From the NCBI GenBank assembly GCA_963971405.1, contig OZ020486.1:21599419-21663418 (forward strand): DNA of 64,000 bases, in the 5' to 3' direction. The notes below the pieces were generated by a model. The model was not told the DNA's origin, did no database searches, and saw nothing but the letters and a program-made list of their open reading frames with translations. The position numbers and the translations under genes are program-made. Source of the DNA: Psococerastis gibbosa (taxonomy: Eukaryota; Arthropoda; Insecta; Psocodea; Psocidae). Shown piece by piece: positions 10,083 to 21,711 of the stretch (positions are counted from its first letter, which is position 1; each line of letters begins with the position of its first letter).

Positions 10083-12181
10083 TTAAGACGATATGGAAAA
10101 AGAAGCATTGGTACCTTGAGGTTGGGTAATTATAAAAGGCACAGAGTTGAACCCGGAGAGAGAAGTAAGGACTATACTCTGTGGAGTTGATAAATTTTGG
10201 TCAACAATAAGATTGACGTTGGATAGTGCAAGTAAGTCATCGCCAGTTTGCGTACATGTTTCCTGCGTTGTCACCTTGCCATGCATCTTCTTGGTATGCC
10301 CATTGAGCCCTTTTTTCGAGTAGAATCTCTGATTGCACGAAGTACATAGGAGAGGAGCCTCCGGACGGTTGTGAGCTTTCACGTGTTTAATCAGATCCGC
10401 AGATGAGCAGTACGCTTTGGGACACACTTCACATTTATAAGGCTTGTGAGTGCTGTGAGTACGCAAGTGCACAGCTGCAAATAAATTGCAAAATAATTAA
10501 TAACCAACAAATATGTAATGCCTAGAAATAGCCGACCCATTATATCCCTTACGGATAGGAAGTGACACACTTGCAACCCTGATAAATCAACATGGCAGCC
10601 AAAACTGTTCCCGGGAGCCCAGCAAGGTCGAGAAAAATGTCAATATATAATTGTTGGTAATTGCCCGCAATTTGTCAAGTATTACTGAATTTATTTAACA
10701 TACTGGTTTTTTTCGTCACTTGCCCATGGCTGGGCACAAAACACTAAGCTAATTCTGAAAAGACAATTCGCCTAGCACCATGTTTATCCAACAACTCCCT
10801 CCTTACAACATAATTTGTTTAGTGCTGCTTTTTTGCTGTAAATGGCGTAGTACCGAAATCGAATGAATTCCTCCAGGTGAAAAAGACTAAGTATACAATA
10901 ATACTATATTGAATTCAATACTAAATTATATATTGTCTAGTGCGATTATTTTTTCTTACAGAAATTTGTTATGATGTTGTTTTACTTACTGTAATTGGCC
11001 TTGTATCTGAATGTTTTAAAACAATGGTCACACTTGAACGGATTTTCAATACTATGTATTTTCCTCTGTTCACGCCGCTCAGCTGCAGTCTGACAATCCA
11101 CATTAATCACTTCGCATAACTCAATACTGGGGTCTCCGTGTGTCTGCATATGGCTCTTCAACTGGCTTGCTTTCCCGAACACTTGCTGACAAATATCACA
11201 GGTATGAGGCTCACTGTGAGTCTTGATATGACAGTTAAGTCCCGCTCGCTTTTCAAAACATTTGCCACAGGTCGGACAAGAGTGTGGTTTTTGTATAGGA
11301 GGGACATGGTCAGTACGGCAATGTGCTGAAAGTAGGGACTCACTGGGGAACATTTTTACACATCCTGGACAGGAAAATGGCGTAACTGCTTCATGTTTTT
11401 GCGTCATATGCTTTTCTAAGAAATTTGATTTCTTGAATGACTTTTTACAAAGCAGACATATATTACTGGAAGCCTTTTTATGTGACTTTTCGTGGAAAAG
11501 TAAATTTTGCTGACTTGGAAATTCTTTTGAGCAAAAGGTACATGCCAATTTGGGTTTGGTAGCATGTTTATGCTTTGAATGCTTCGTCAGATCAGACTTG
11601 AACATAAATTTCTTAGGACAGAGGGGGCATTGAATGCTTTTAGGGATAATGGATTCCGTGGAGGCGAATGAGTCTGATGAGTTAAAATCACAATCTTCAT
11701 ATTTAATGCCAATCTTCTCAGGAAGAACGCCCACTGCTTCACCTTCTTGTACTGGGGGTTTTCCCATATAAACCGTAGAATCTGAGGAAGGATTCGACGC
11801 ATCCGTGGATTCACTTTTTATAAAAGCCGCGTCGTTCAAGTAACGTTGCAGTATTTGAGGATCACACGTTAATGATTGCAATTCATCGCTTGGTACCTTG
11901 AGGACTTGTATTTGAACTCCTTTATCAAGATCAAGCACAGAGTTAACGTCATTGCTATATACTTCGTACGAGTACATGGGTCCAGTAGAGTCTGCACCTT
12001 GTTCCGGGAGCGACAGCTGTTTGAAAGAATACAACGAATAAGGTTCTTCATGCGATGTTTTGTCGGTAAGTTCTTGACTAAATGCTGCTTTATACAAATC
12101 CTGTAGTCCTAAAGAATGACTTGTACTTGGCTCAGTTTTGGATTCTTCGCAATCCTTTTTCAAATTTTCAGCTATATCCAT
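10083..12181 (-). CDS. C2H2 zinc-finger protein with nine fingers, 527 aa
   Basis: Two coding exons: 12181-10990 and 10474-10083 (stop TAA). The donor is ACA|GTAAGT and the acceptor TTTATTTGCAG. The junction completes a zinc finger exactly (CDHCF...KANY|TVHLRTH) and the total is 528 codons with the stop. The start is the ATG at 12181-12179, just after an acceptor (TATTTTCAG|GCCATGG). A 5'UTR intron therefore probably runs to a donor near 12356, and the in-frame upstream ATG at 12205 would be intronic. The first ~190 residues are acidic and serine-rich with no KRAB, ZAD or BTB domain that I can recognise. They are followed by nine C-x2-C...H-x3-5-H fingers, with non-finger spacers after fingers 6 and 8, and a C-terminal tail rich in N, S, L and Q. 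Likely a nuclear DNA-binding regulator; the target and an orthologue name are not recognisable. Confidence 0.88.
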
Positions 12182-12356
12182 GGCCTGAAAATAGTTTAAT
12201 ACCATTGTACTTTGCAGGTCTCTTAACCGAGAACATAAAAAGACTCATTACAATGTTGTCCCATGATGGTAGAGTAAATTTTAATATCAATTATTTCGCA
12301 AAATAGTTGTGAAATCATTTTTAGAAAGTGTTTGTTTATATTGTAGGTTGGCTTAC
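12182..12356 (-). other. Probable 5'UTR intron of the zinc-finger gene
   Basis: A donor-like AATAAG|GTAAGCC at 12355-12349 (minus) and the acceptor TTTTCAG ending at 12185 frame an intron of about 170 bp upstream of the start codon. This explains why the frame stays open above the chosen ATG. Transcript data would settle it. Confidence 0.55.
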
Positions 12357-14669
12357 CTTATTCGAATTGACGTATGACGTTTATAATGCTGACAAATTCA
12401 AGAAAAAAAAGTCAACGTCAGCACAGCAAAATAATTTCATCATTTAACAAGCGTAATACTTTCATGTATTACTAATCCTTACAGATTTTTACAAAAATTA
12501 TAATAACACAATCTCAACACTCAACAAGTCAACCATGTTGTCGTAAAATCAGCAGCGCCATCTTGACGCATGACACGTTGCAAGTAAAATATTAGTTTCA
12601 TTATGTTGCATTGCAACCACAATTTGGCGCTAATTTTAAATTGTTGACAAAAAATGGGACAGCCAAAGACAGGGACGGGTCCAGCCCATTTCTAAGGGGG
12701 GGGGGGAGGGTAGTGGTGAATAAATCCATTCATTCATTGATTAAATTATAGGGTAATAAATTGACTTAAAACAGACTAAATTTGCGGGGGGGGGGGGGGG
12801 CAAAGACCTGAATAAATAATTTAGGCACTCAACTGTATTATATAGTTGACTGATCCCCCATATTTTAGGGCGAAGCAAGCGACTCACCACTCACCAGTGA
12901 CCTCGGCTTGCACAAACAAACTGCTCCTAAATCGACAGACACAAGAGTAAATTTACCCGTATCTACAAAAAAGCAGTGTTTGAAAGTAAATCATCCTAAA
13001 TGTTTTTTTAATCAAGGCCAAACAGTTTTCGGGAAATTAATAATACGGTACCTACCTTATTTATCGATCCATGGTTACTATTTATATGAGAATAGTCTTT
13101 TGAAGACTTCGTAAAAAATACAAACATACTCGAGGCGAAAGCTATTTAGGCCTATGGTAACCTGCGGGCTTATTAAGTTAGGCTACTGATATTCTATTAG
13201 ATCTGGAAAATACACATTATCGTGTTTTTTTTAGAGCGGTAGGCTAATATTTCAAAGGGAGATTATTCTTAACCTTAACCTGGGATTAAAATGTAAAGAA
13301 CTGGTCCCGAGTTTACTCAAACATGCAAATAGGAAACTATTTATCAATTAGTATGTAGATATAGCCTAGATATTATATGTACTCGCATACTAAATAATAA
13401 TCCTATGGATAAATTTCGGATCCCTCGACATCCCCTATCCCAAAGCACTGTATTGATCAATGAGATTACATATTCTAGCATGCCATAATTATTATATTAT
13501 ATATATATTCAATTCCATAATATCTTCAAAAAATAATTTTTTGCACAAAACCGAATGTTTGCTTGGGAAAGCAACCTTTTCAGATTTGTTATTTTATTTA
13601 ACACCTAAAATATTCCTGAAGGTAGAAAGTATCGACAGAAAGGTTTCGCAGAAGAATTATTTTTTAGTCATTTTTTCATGAAAATTGAGTCATTTTTATT
13701 TTTTTCACCCCCCACAAGCTATACTCTATCAAGGGGTAGGCGACCCATTGAGTTTAGTTAACAATAAAGACTACAATATACCGTGCGACTGAACAGAAAT
13801 CGTTGAAGCCTTTTCGAGAAATAATTTTTTTATCTGTTTTTTTTTAAGATAAAACCCTCCAAATAATAAAAATGCTTCCATGGTATGATTTTTGTGAACC
13901 TTCATGCAGAAGTCCATCAAAATCCACTGATTAATTTGCCCGCAAATCGATGAACAGACAGACCAACAGGCAAGCATTTCGTAAAAAACACATTTTTCGG
14001 TTCCTTGAACCTAAAAACTTGTAAATTCGTAGAAATCTCGGAATCGAAAATTTTGACTATCACTAAAATTTCCTTATACATTTTTACTACGCATAGATTT
14101 GAAATCAACAAGACAATTTTAGAAGGGAAAGTGATATGCAAAATTGTTTTGTTTACATTTTAATAAGTTAATACTAAACGGCATGGTAGATGGCTGGTAG
14201 AAAAAATGCAAATTTACTGAGAAATATTGTATTTTACTGAAGTATCCAAATTTTGGTATATACGATCAAACGGATCGAGATAATAATTAATTTTGTCAAA
14301 TTTCCAAATTGTCCATGGCAGTCATCATTAGGCTTACATAAAATGGGCATATACAGTGTTATAGCAATATAAAAATAAAAAATAAGATCAATACAATAGG
14401 ACGTACTGCCTTGAGGTAGAAGTTATTCGAATCCATTCATCGATTTACAAGCATACGAATACCTACTCTTTTCTTTGTAAAACAATAATAATAGTAATAA
14501 ACCGAACAAGTCTCAATCGCATTACATTTAGTGACGAGTTAAGTACAGATGCGTACCACATGAAAACTTAACAGTTACAATAACTTACAACAAAACACAA
14601 TGGCATGCTATGTAAGGGACATGGCTATATGCAGTTTAAAATGGGGCAAATGTTTTGGGCACTTAAAAG
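12357..14669. other. Intergenic region between the zinc-finger and BOD1-like genes
   Basis: No gene seen. Contains G(8-16) runs near 12697 and 12786 and a diverged copy of repeat family E (about 13590-14140). Confidence 0.5.
13590..14140. repeat. Dispersed repeat family E, copy 1
   Basis: Blocks such as TATTCCTGAAGGTAGAAAGTATCGA, GAATTATTTTTTAGTCATTTTT and TTTCATGAAAATTGAGTC recur inverted at 33665-34110 and again at 55030-55260. A piece resembling its other end (AACTTGTAAATTCGTAGAAATCTCGGAAT) recurs near 30270-30330. No coding. It looks like the end of a large transposon whose body is not present here. Confidence 0.6.
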
Positions 14670-17600
14670 TTATCTTTTGGATTTCAAACGACTAGAACTC
14701 CTGCTATCTCTCGAAACACTTTTGCTGCTTCGGTCATTGCTTTTATCTTTTTCCGATATGCTGCTTCTCTCTCTAGTTTTTTTATCATCATAGGTATCTT
14801 TCCTAGGATGTCCATCAACATTTGGCATTTTACCCTTATTAAGACGAGTTGATTTATCTATGTCCCTGGTTTTTTGGTGGTTTTCATTGCTCTCCTCATT
14901 TCGACAAACCTTATTGGATTTGCCTTTATCCTTTTCTCGAACATTAAGTCTAGCCTTGGCTTTATCGCTATATCCCCTATCCCTGCTGCCATCTTTATCT
15001 CTACTACTTCGTTCTTTTTCTTTTGGGTTTTCTTTACTCTCCCGTTCCTTGGGTCTATCGGCATCTCTTAATGACGTCCCATCACGCCGTTCTCTAACTT
15101 TATCGTCACTTTCCTCACACCGAACACCATTTTTATCACTTGAGCTTTGGTCTTTCCTAGGCGAGGCTTCATCATCAATTCCACTATTTGGTCCTTTGGA
15201 ACCTCCACGTTTTAATTTGGGTATTTTGCCAACAAAATCAGACGCGCGTTTTGTCGCTCCGAATGAAGTATTTGCAGCTTCAGTTTCAGGCTGCTGTTCG
15301 AGCTCAGGTTCCGGGGTGGGAGGTGCTGGTGACCCGACACTTATTGGGCTCATCTGGTTTGTGATGGAATGTTCGCTTTCCTCGTCGGATGAATCTTCAT
15401 CCTCCTCGTTATGTGACGCCTGCTCAGTGATCATTGATTCCTCTTCAATACTAGCAGATGGTATTGGTAGTGAAGGTGGCTCTTCAGGCAGTAGTGGAGT
15501 AGGAGATTTTACTAGCTCAATAACTTCTTCTCCCGGGACACCCACGTCTTCAAAAATCTGTATTTCGTCCTGCACCAACTCTTCTTTTACCCCTGAAACA
15601 ATAAGTATTGATTAAAAAATGGACCAATAATGAATTTTAAGTTTCAAACGTCAACCCGTGATTTGGCAAATCACGTTCAATTATTAATTTAAAAAATTAC
15701 CTTAGGAACTATAAACAGTTTTAGAACTACAATGTATCTTAAAAGAAGTCCAATTCCAAGAATACCACCAATCTCGTACATAGGCCTACTAATGCAGGCC
15801 GTACAGGGATGATCTAATAGCAGTGGCCCGGTTTGGACATGATCGGACAAAAATAGGCTGTTTTAGACGGTCCTGATAGCAGTTTGACTTAACAATTCAG
15901 ATTAAACAGGCTGAACCAAAATAATGGAGATGGCCTTACATCTCCTAAGCAGAAAAAAACTAATAATAATAATTAAAGTTAAAGAATGCACCGTAACTTG
16001 AATTGACTGGAAGAATATTTTTAAGCTACCTATTTTCCCTGAACGAAGTTTCCTGCCAAAAATGTCCAATAAAAGGGGATTTCCACAAACACAAAATAAA
16101 ATAGTGGCTTACCTTGATTTGTATCTGTCGGTAAACCTATTTCTTCTTTAATACTTGGTGAGTCCAAAATCATTTCAGTATCGTTTTCAGAAGGTTCATC
16201 TAGAAAAATAATATATTTATTATTGAATAATATCGTACTGATTAAAATACAGTCAGAGTTTTCAAGTCTCTTTCAGAGTGGGCGAAAAGATGTTTGCTGC
16301 ATTTGCCATCTGAAGCAATGCAAGAAAACAAGTGAGCTGCAGCTTTTAGGGCTAACCACAAAGTAGTGAACATGTGCTGACAATATTTATCACTTTTTTG
16401 GTAGGCCTTATTCTACAGCTTTTGGCTTATTGTAACCCGGTGCGCCTCCTATTATAACCTAAGGTTTGACACTGGGCCCCCTCCCGTTACACCTTTCCTC
16501 AGGTAGCGGTGTCAGCAGCTCCTGAACTGTCTTATTTTTGTTTCGCTATTGGTTCATCCCCGTAGGGTAGTCATTCAACAACCGCCTCACAAACTAACCA
16601 ACTTCCATCAGACCTGCAAGTGTTCTGCACATTCTGATTTTTTTGGTAGGTATACGCGGTCATTAAGAACATAGAAATAGCAGCAACAGGATGCATTGTG
16701 TTCAGATTATATAATATATTATAGTAATTTGACAAGTTGCTGCAAGTCAGATTCCACCCATGAAGTAATGTGTTTCTTCAAGCTGGCTTTAATCATCACC
16801 CTTAGAGATACTGTGTATTCATATTGTCGCATGGAAAATCTCGTTGAGGAATACTGCACTAAATCAAAATGCATTGGAGCATGGTGGTACCGTACAGTAT
16901 TAATCCCTTAGCCAGACTTTACCAACGATCGCAGGGCCCACCCTTACAAATAACATACAGAAGCTCCAGTAATGAGATAAAACGTTGTTAAAGTTTACAA
17001 ACCTTTAACAGTTTCCATTGGTTCTTCTTTCTTTATACCTAAAATGTTATTAGCAATTGATTCAACTTCTGATCTCACATCCCTCATAACTGAATCGTTA
17101 ACTACTTGTCTCAGAATTCGGTTTACTCCAGGACGAAGAAATGGCGCACTGCAATTGAAAAACATTGGAATATATGAAACTGGGATAAATGGGCTGTGCT
17201 GTGTGAAAGAGTGCCTTGGAAGCTCAGTGGCTACTCTTCACTGGATTAAAAAATTTAATCTTCATCAGCCCAGGTATCTAAGCATACATGAGTATACGCA
17301 ACCTTTTGTCTCTATTTTAGTATGCAGTGGGGACTCAGGGCTGTAGGTTTTTTGTTAGCATACACATTATCTCTCCCTACTTACGATAGCAGGTGTTTTC
17401 GTAAATTTTCTCGCAGCTGAAGTTTGTTTAAGGTTGGGGACCATCTTTTAGTCGACAGATACCTCCGAACAACATTATGCATAGTCTGTCGTGTGTTTTG
17501 ATAAGCAGCCTGAAAATATGAAAGTTAGCGGGGGAAATTAATTAAGTTTAATTTAAAGAAAGTTCATTTTCCAATGTGGTAACCATCAATTCATTAAAAT

Positions 17601-17914
17601 CGTTATGATTGCTAGTTTTATGGGGAATTTAGTCAGTAATGTAGCCATTTAATAAAGCATTGCTCATTTTAGACTGAAATAAAATTGACTGAAATATTCA
17701 GTCATAGGTTCATAAAAATATTGTTTTTTTTTAGGTACGGTAAGACTTATATAAAGGTAAAATTCATAGACTAGAGAACTCAATTAATTTAAACCTTTGT
17801 GTCAACATCTGCCAATAGCTTTCTCCGTAACTCATCGAATTTTCCAGAAGCCATATACTCATCCACAATTTTTTGTATTAATGAGTTAGTATCTAATTTT
17901 TTGCCATCCATCAT
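14670..17914 (-). CDS. BOD1/BOD1L-like protein (Shg1 domain), 466 aa
   Basis: Five coding exons: 17914-17795, 17509-17385, 17148-17003, 16199-16113 and 15592-14670. Together they give 467 codons with the stop, in phase throughout. Residues ~10-125 match the animal BOD1/BOD1L1 N-terminal (Shg1/COMPASS) domain: 'DELRRKLLADVDTK', then 'AYQNTRQ', then 'WSPTLNKLQLRENLR', in the same order and spacing as vertebrate BOD1L1. The C-terminal half is acidic and then strongly charged (K, R, E, D and S repeats), ending in an SR/RSSSR tail. BOD1 proteins act at kinetochores with PP2A-B56, while BOD1L1 protects replication forks and joins the SET1A complex; which role applies here is inferred only. At 466 aa it is far shorter than vertebrate BOD1L1 and longer than BOD1. 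The first donor is the weak AAG|GTTTAA. The 5' end faces TTC1. Confidence 0.9.
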
Positions 17915-18316
17915 TTCTGTTTGTTTTGTAAATAAATAAGTAATCACGTAAGCAGACAGCAATGAACAGCAGTAGTACTACGTCATTCGCACAACCCTCT
18001 TTTAAAAATAAAAATCATTCATCAGATGTTTTGCATACGATATGGATTATATCAAAGTGAAAAATAATGTACAAAATATAATTAATCTTGTTACATTTAA
18101 TACAAATAGTTATTTGTAATACAATTTTAAATTAAAAACCTCCTTATACTTATCAATCGAGTTTGATTCAATTTTCAATCTGAAATGTAAACATTTAGTC
18201 ATTAAACAATATGGCTGATAGTGATATAAAGATATAGTGAAATCCTGTTAGTTGAATTTAATTTAATTTTATATCCACAGGTGACTCCGCTTAATGTGTG
18301 CTGAAACTCCAGAATA
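17915..18316. promoter_or_regulatory. Likely shared promoter of the BOD1-like and TTC1 genes
   Basis: Only about 400 bp separate the two start codons, which point away from each other, so both core promoters must lie here. A short plus-strand frame opens at 18211 (ATGGCTGATAG...) and stops after eight codons, before TTC1; it could act as an upstream ORF. An acceptor-like TATATCCACAG ends at 18281, so TTC1 may have a 5'UTR intron. No TATA box stands out. Confidence 0.5.
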
Positions 18317-21300
18317 ATGGCTTCATCAGGTTCGTTTAAATAATGTTCTCAGGCTGATCATATATTAATAATAACATATTAACCCTTTTGTCACTCCATA
18401 ATTTTATTTTTGTCACCAAACCTAGACATGATTTCATTATAAACATGAAAACATTTGATAACTGCTTTGCGGTATTTTACGGTAAGAACAAATTAATAGT
18501 CCGGGTAGCCTTGATCTCATCTTGATAGTTAAGTCTGAGTTAAAACTTAAAACTGAAAGTGAAATTATTCATTTTAGATACAGAGGATATCCAATCAGAA
18601 GATGCTGTCTCCGGGACAGAGAAATTAAATTTAGGAGAGGATTGCAGTGTGACTGACGATGACCCAGCAAATGATGCAGACTTCATCGATGAAATTGCCC
18701 TAAAAGATGCTGAAGTGGAACTTACCCCAGAAGAACTTGAGGTAAGGAAATGGAGCCCTGACCAGCAGCCCGATCATGGCGATTTTTGATTATTATAATA
18801 CTGGGGTAGGGGTTTATATACTTGTATTAAATAAATGAGTGCAAAATGCGCGGGAAATTCAAATTGATAAATTAATATTCTTATTATATTTCAAAATCAA
18901 AATAATATTTCCTTCAATTATTAAACAATGCAGCCATTCTCTTGTATTCTAATATCTATATAAAAATGCATCCCTATTTCCCTTGGTCACGCGTGAACGG
19001 CTGGATCGATTTCACTATTTTTTGTTGTTGTGTTTTTTACTGTCGCGGGAAAGTTCTTATGACAGAAAAAATTTAAAAAATTGCGCGGAAAATGAGAAAA
19101 TTCTGGAAATTGAAGTTGTGTCATGCGAACCCCGAAGGGGCGAGCTGCGTAGTGCCCAATGGAACTACGTTAATGCGAGGCCCCGCCCGCCGCAGGCCCA
19201 AGGGGGGCGGGGCAGCGCAGCGTTCCAAAGCCCCGTTTGTAATTTATAAATTTGAAAATCCCGCGCATATTTTAGCACCATCACGTGACCCCGTTACTGC
19301 TGTGGTATCAAACAAAAAACGCCCCGGTATTGTAATAATACCAAAGCGCCATGATCAGGCTGCTGAAAGACTCGTAGAAAACTTCTTCTTCAAGTTACAG
19401 CCGAATGGCTGGTTGGTAGCAACATGTGGCTTCGATGCCTCCACTCCGTGGCACGACCTCTTCAGCTCCACGTATGTAATGGCCATTACATCCTCGAAAA
19501 CATGCTGCAGATACTCTTTTCTTTTTGTTTCGCTTACTCTGGTTAGAACTTCCTCATTTGTAACATGACAATATTTGAACCTTTTAAAGAGTGATATCTT
19601 CTGTTTTAGTTTATTGATTATACGACCGTAGTGTATTACCAGCTGTGATTGAGTTGTCAACTTTCAATTATAGTGCTCATGATTAACTGATAGAGAATCG
19701 TCGCTCCGATTGTTGATTGGTTGGCTTGGATGGAGCATTCGTTCCCGCCACAAATAATTTGTGAAGTAAAAGCAACTTAATTGTTAGTCTACACCAAAAT
19801 TATTGGCTAATAGTCCAAAAACAGTTATTGATTTTTAAGATTTTAACTCTAAATATGTTTAGAGCCCTAAACCAAATAAATTGGGATGTGTTGTGTGAAT
19901 GATACTTCATGATTTTACATAAAAACCCTGTAACTAAAACGTGTAAAATTAATACATTGTAGTATTATATGGTATATACATATAACATTGACATTAAATT
20001 AACTTTGGTAGAAAAGGTAACCTCCTCGTTATAACCGAAATGAGAGGATATGGGAAAAACTGGGCTTGGCGGGATTCGAACCCACGAATGTCTAGCAACA
20101 CGAATCATGTCAATTTGAGAATCAGTAGAGGAGTAGAGGATTTGGTGATAACTGGCCTTGTCGGGGCTTGTGGTCCAGCGGTTAAGACGACGCCCCGGTT
20201 AGGCGTAGATCGTGGGTTCGAATCCCGCCAAGCCCAGTTGTTTCCTTATCCTCTAATTTCGGGTGTAAAATTAATGTTATCGAACGGTATGATGCTAATC
20301 CATAGAATAGATTTATTTATTTGAAAAATATAATGTAATTAAATATTTCCAGGAAAGGAAAGGAGCGGCGCTGAAATATAAAGAAGAGGGGAATAATTTA
20401 TTCAAGGAAACTAATTATACGGAAGCTCGGGCTAAATACACGTCTGGGCTACGTATATGTCCTTTGGCAAATGAAAAAGAAAGGGCGATCCTATTTGCAA
20501 ATAGAGCTGCATGTAATATGAAGGAAGAGAGAAGAAAAGAAGCCATTGAAGACTGCTGTTTAGCATTGGAATTGACTCCTTCATACCCAAAAGCTTTAAA
20601 AAGAAGAGCTGCCTTGTACGAGGCAGAAGAAAAATATGATGAAAGTTTAGAAGACTATAAGAAACTTTTAGAAATGGATAAGAGTGACAAAGAAGCATTT
20701 GAGGCTGTACAGGTAAATACTTAAAAAAAGGTAGCGTGCAACTTATCCCCGAGGGTCTATGACTTGAAATTTATTAACGTGTGTATTGTTATATATTATT
20801 TAATACATTGTAGTATTATATGGTATATATAACACTGACATTAAATTAACTTTGGTTGAAGAGGTCACCTCCTCGTTATAACCGAAATTAGGGGATATGG
20901 AAAACGGTTAAGACGACGCCCCGGTTAGGCGTAGATCGTGGGTTCGAATCCCGCTAAGTCCAGTTTTTTTTTCCATATATCCTCTAATTTCGGTTGTGTA
21001 TTGTTATGTACACAACAAGGCTTCTTCACTGGTTTTTATTCCCTATGTTCCTGTCATCATCAACTAATATTGGGAAACAATGAGTAAACGCCTTGACTAT
21101 ACTGTTTGATGCCTATATTTCGTTGTTGCCTACTACTTTGCATATTTGCATAATATATGTGCTAATTTGCATATTATTGGACTTTGTCTGTTTGCAAAGA
21201 AACGTTTATTTATTTATTTATTTACACATCTGTAGTTGCTACAGCTTATTAGGCGTTGCTCGACCTTAACGATACATGGAGAATTAAAAAATTGAAATTA

Positions 21301-21711
21301 TGTGTACTAAGAGTCCACATGCGTAGCAGTATCACCCATATTATATGCATTTTAGACCATAGACTGCTAATAATTTCTGAGCAATTTACGTTTTGCTTTT
21401 CCTAATTGTACGTATTTATGAATGGCTCCCCATCGCCGACGCCAAAAAAAAAAAAAAAAAAAGTAGAGGATATTTTTTTTTTCTTTTTTAATGATAAATC
21501 GCATATTTATGGTAGTTTTGTTTTTCTTCAGAGGTTACCCGATAAAATCAATGAAAGGAATGAGAAGCTAAAAACGCAAATGCTTGGAACTCTGAAGGAC
21601 CTGGGGAACAAAATTTTGCGTCCATTCGGTTTATCCACCGAAAATTTCCAACTTCAGCAAGATCCTAACAGTGGTGGTTACACAATTAATTTTAATCAGA
21701 ACAAAAGTTAA
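18317..21711 (+). CDS. TTC1: Tetratricopeptide repeat protein 1, 238 aa
   Basis: Four coding exons: 18317-18329, 18578-18741, 20353-20712 and 21532-21711. They total 239 codons with the stop and phase is kept at each junction. The first exon holds only 13 coding bases (MASS plus one base). An acidic N-terminal region (~60 residues) is followed by three TPR units (~65-180; '[16 protein letters not shown]', '[12 protein letters not shown]', '[15 protein letters not shown]'). The conserved TTC1 C-terminus follows, with 'ERNEKLK', '[20 protein letters not shown]' and 'GGYTINF'. This tail is specific to TTC1. In vertebrates TTC1 is an adaptor that binds Hsp70/Hsp90 and Ras or G-alpha proteins through its TPRs. 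Its intron 2 carries a TIR transposon and a tRNA-bearing fold-back, and intron 3 a second copy of the latter. Confidence 0.93.
18763..19365. mobile_element. TIR transposon with CAGCAGCC ends, copy 1 (603 bp)
   Basis: Left end CAGCAGCCCGATCATGGCG and right end CGCCATGATCAGGCTGCTG are inverted repeats. Subterminal parts (GCGCGGGAAATTCA, ACCCCGGTAT-like) also pair. A relative lies at 57868-58258. The middle holds a GC-rich block (about 19120-19230, CCCCGCCC and GGGGCGGG tracts) that contrasts with the AT-rich surroundings. No transposase. No clean target duplication was found, so the superfamily is uncertain. It lies in TTC1 intron 2, starting 21 bp after the donor. Confidence 0.7.
20036..20262 (+). 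repeat. Fold-back element carrying a tRNA-like gene, copy 1
   Basis: Arms of about 52 bp (20036-20086 and 20211-20262) are inverted copies. Each contains the T-arm and acceptor part of a tRNA plus a terminal CCGAAATnAGAGGATA motif. The right arm belongs to a full tRNA-like cloverleaf (20164-20236); the left arm is an inverted copy of its 3' third. The 5' flank (about 19960-20035) is repeated at 20803-20880 before copy 2, so flank and element were duplicated together. In TTC1 intron 2. Confidence 0.75.
20164..20236 (+). tRNA. tRNA-like cloverleaf, formal anticodon GGT; probably a tRNA-derived repeat or pseudogene
   Basis: 73 bases fold as a tRNA. The acceptor stem GGGCTTG/CAAGCCC is perfect over 7 bp with discriminator A. 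The D-arm GTC/GAC has one C-A mismatch. The anticodon stem ACGCC/GGCGT is 5 bp, the variable loop is 5 nt, and the T-arm is GTGGG-TTCGAAT-CCCGC. The internal box B (GGTTCGAATCC) is canonical. Against function: position 33 is C instead of U, a GGT (Thr) anticodon is unusual in eukaryotes, there is no T-run terminator directly downstream, and the sequence sits inside a repeated fold-back. Probably a former tRNA captured by a mobile element. Confidence 0.4.
20881..20995 (+). repeat. Fold-back element with partial tRNA, copy 2
   Basis: Short inverted ends ACCGAAATTAGGGGATATGGAAAA and the matching right end enclose a 5'-truncated copy of the same tRNA-like sequence (about 20905-20962, starting within the D-arm). 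It has box B and is followed directly by a T(10) run. The 5' flank is the same ~75 bp as in copy 1. In TTC1 intron 3. Confidence 0.75.

Noticed and set aside
14860-15615. Long plus-strand frame, 251 codons
   Set aside because: It is the antisense shadow of the Ser/Lys/Glu-rich last exon of the BOD1-like gene; low-complexity composition keeps the opposite strand open.
19355-19660. 101-codon minus-strand frame
   Set aside because: Crosses the right end of a TIR element into the intron; no homology that I recognise.
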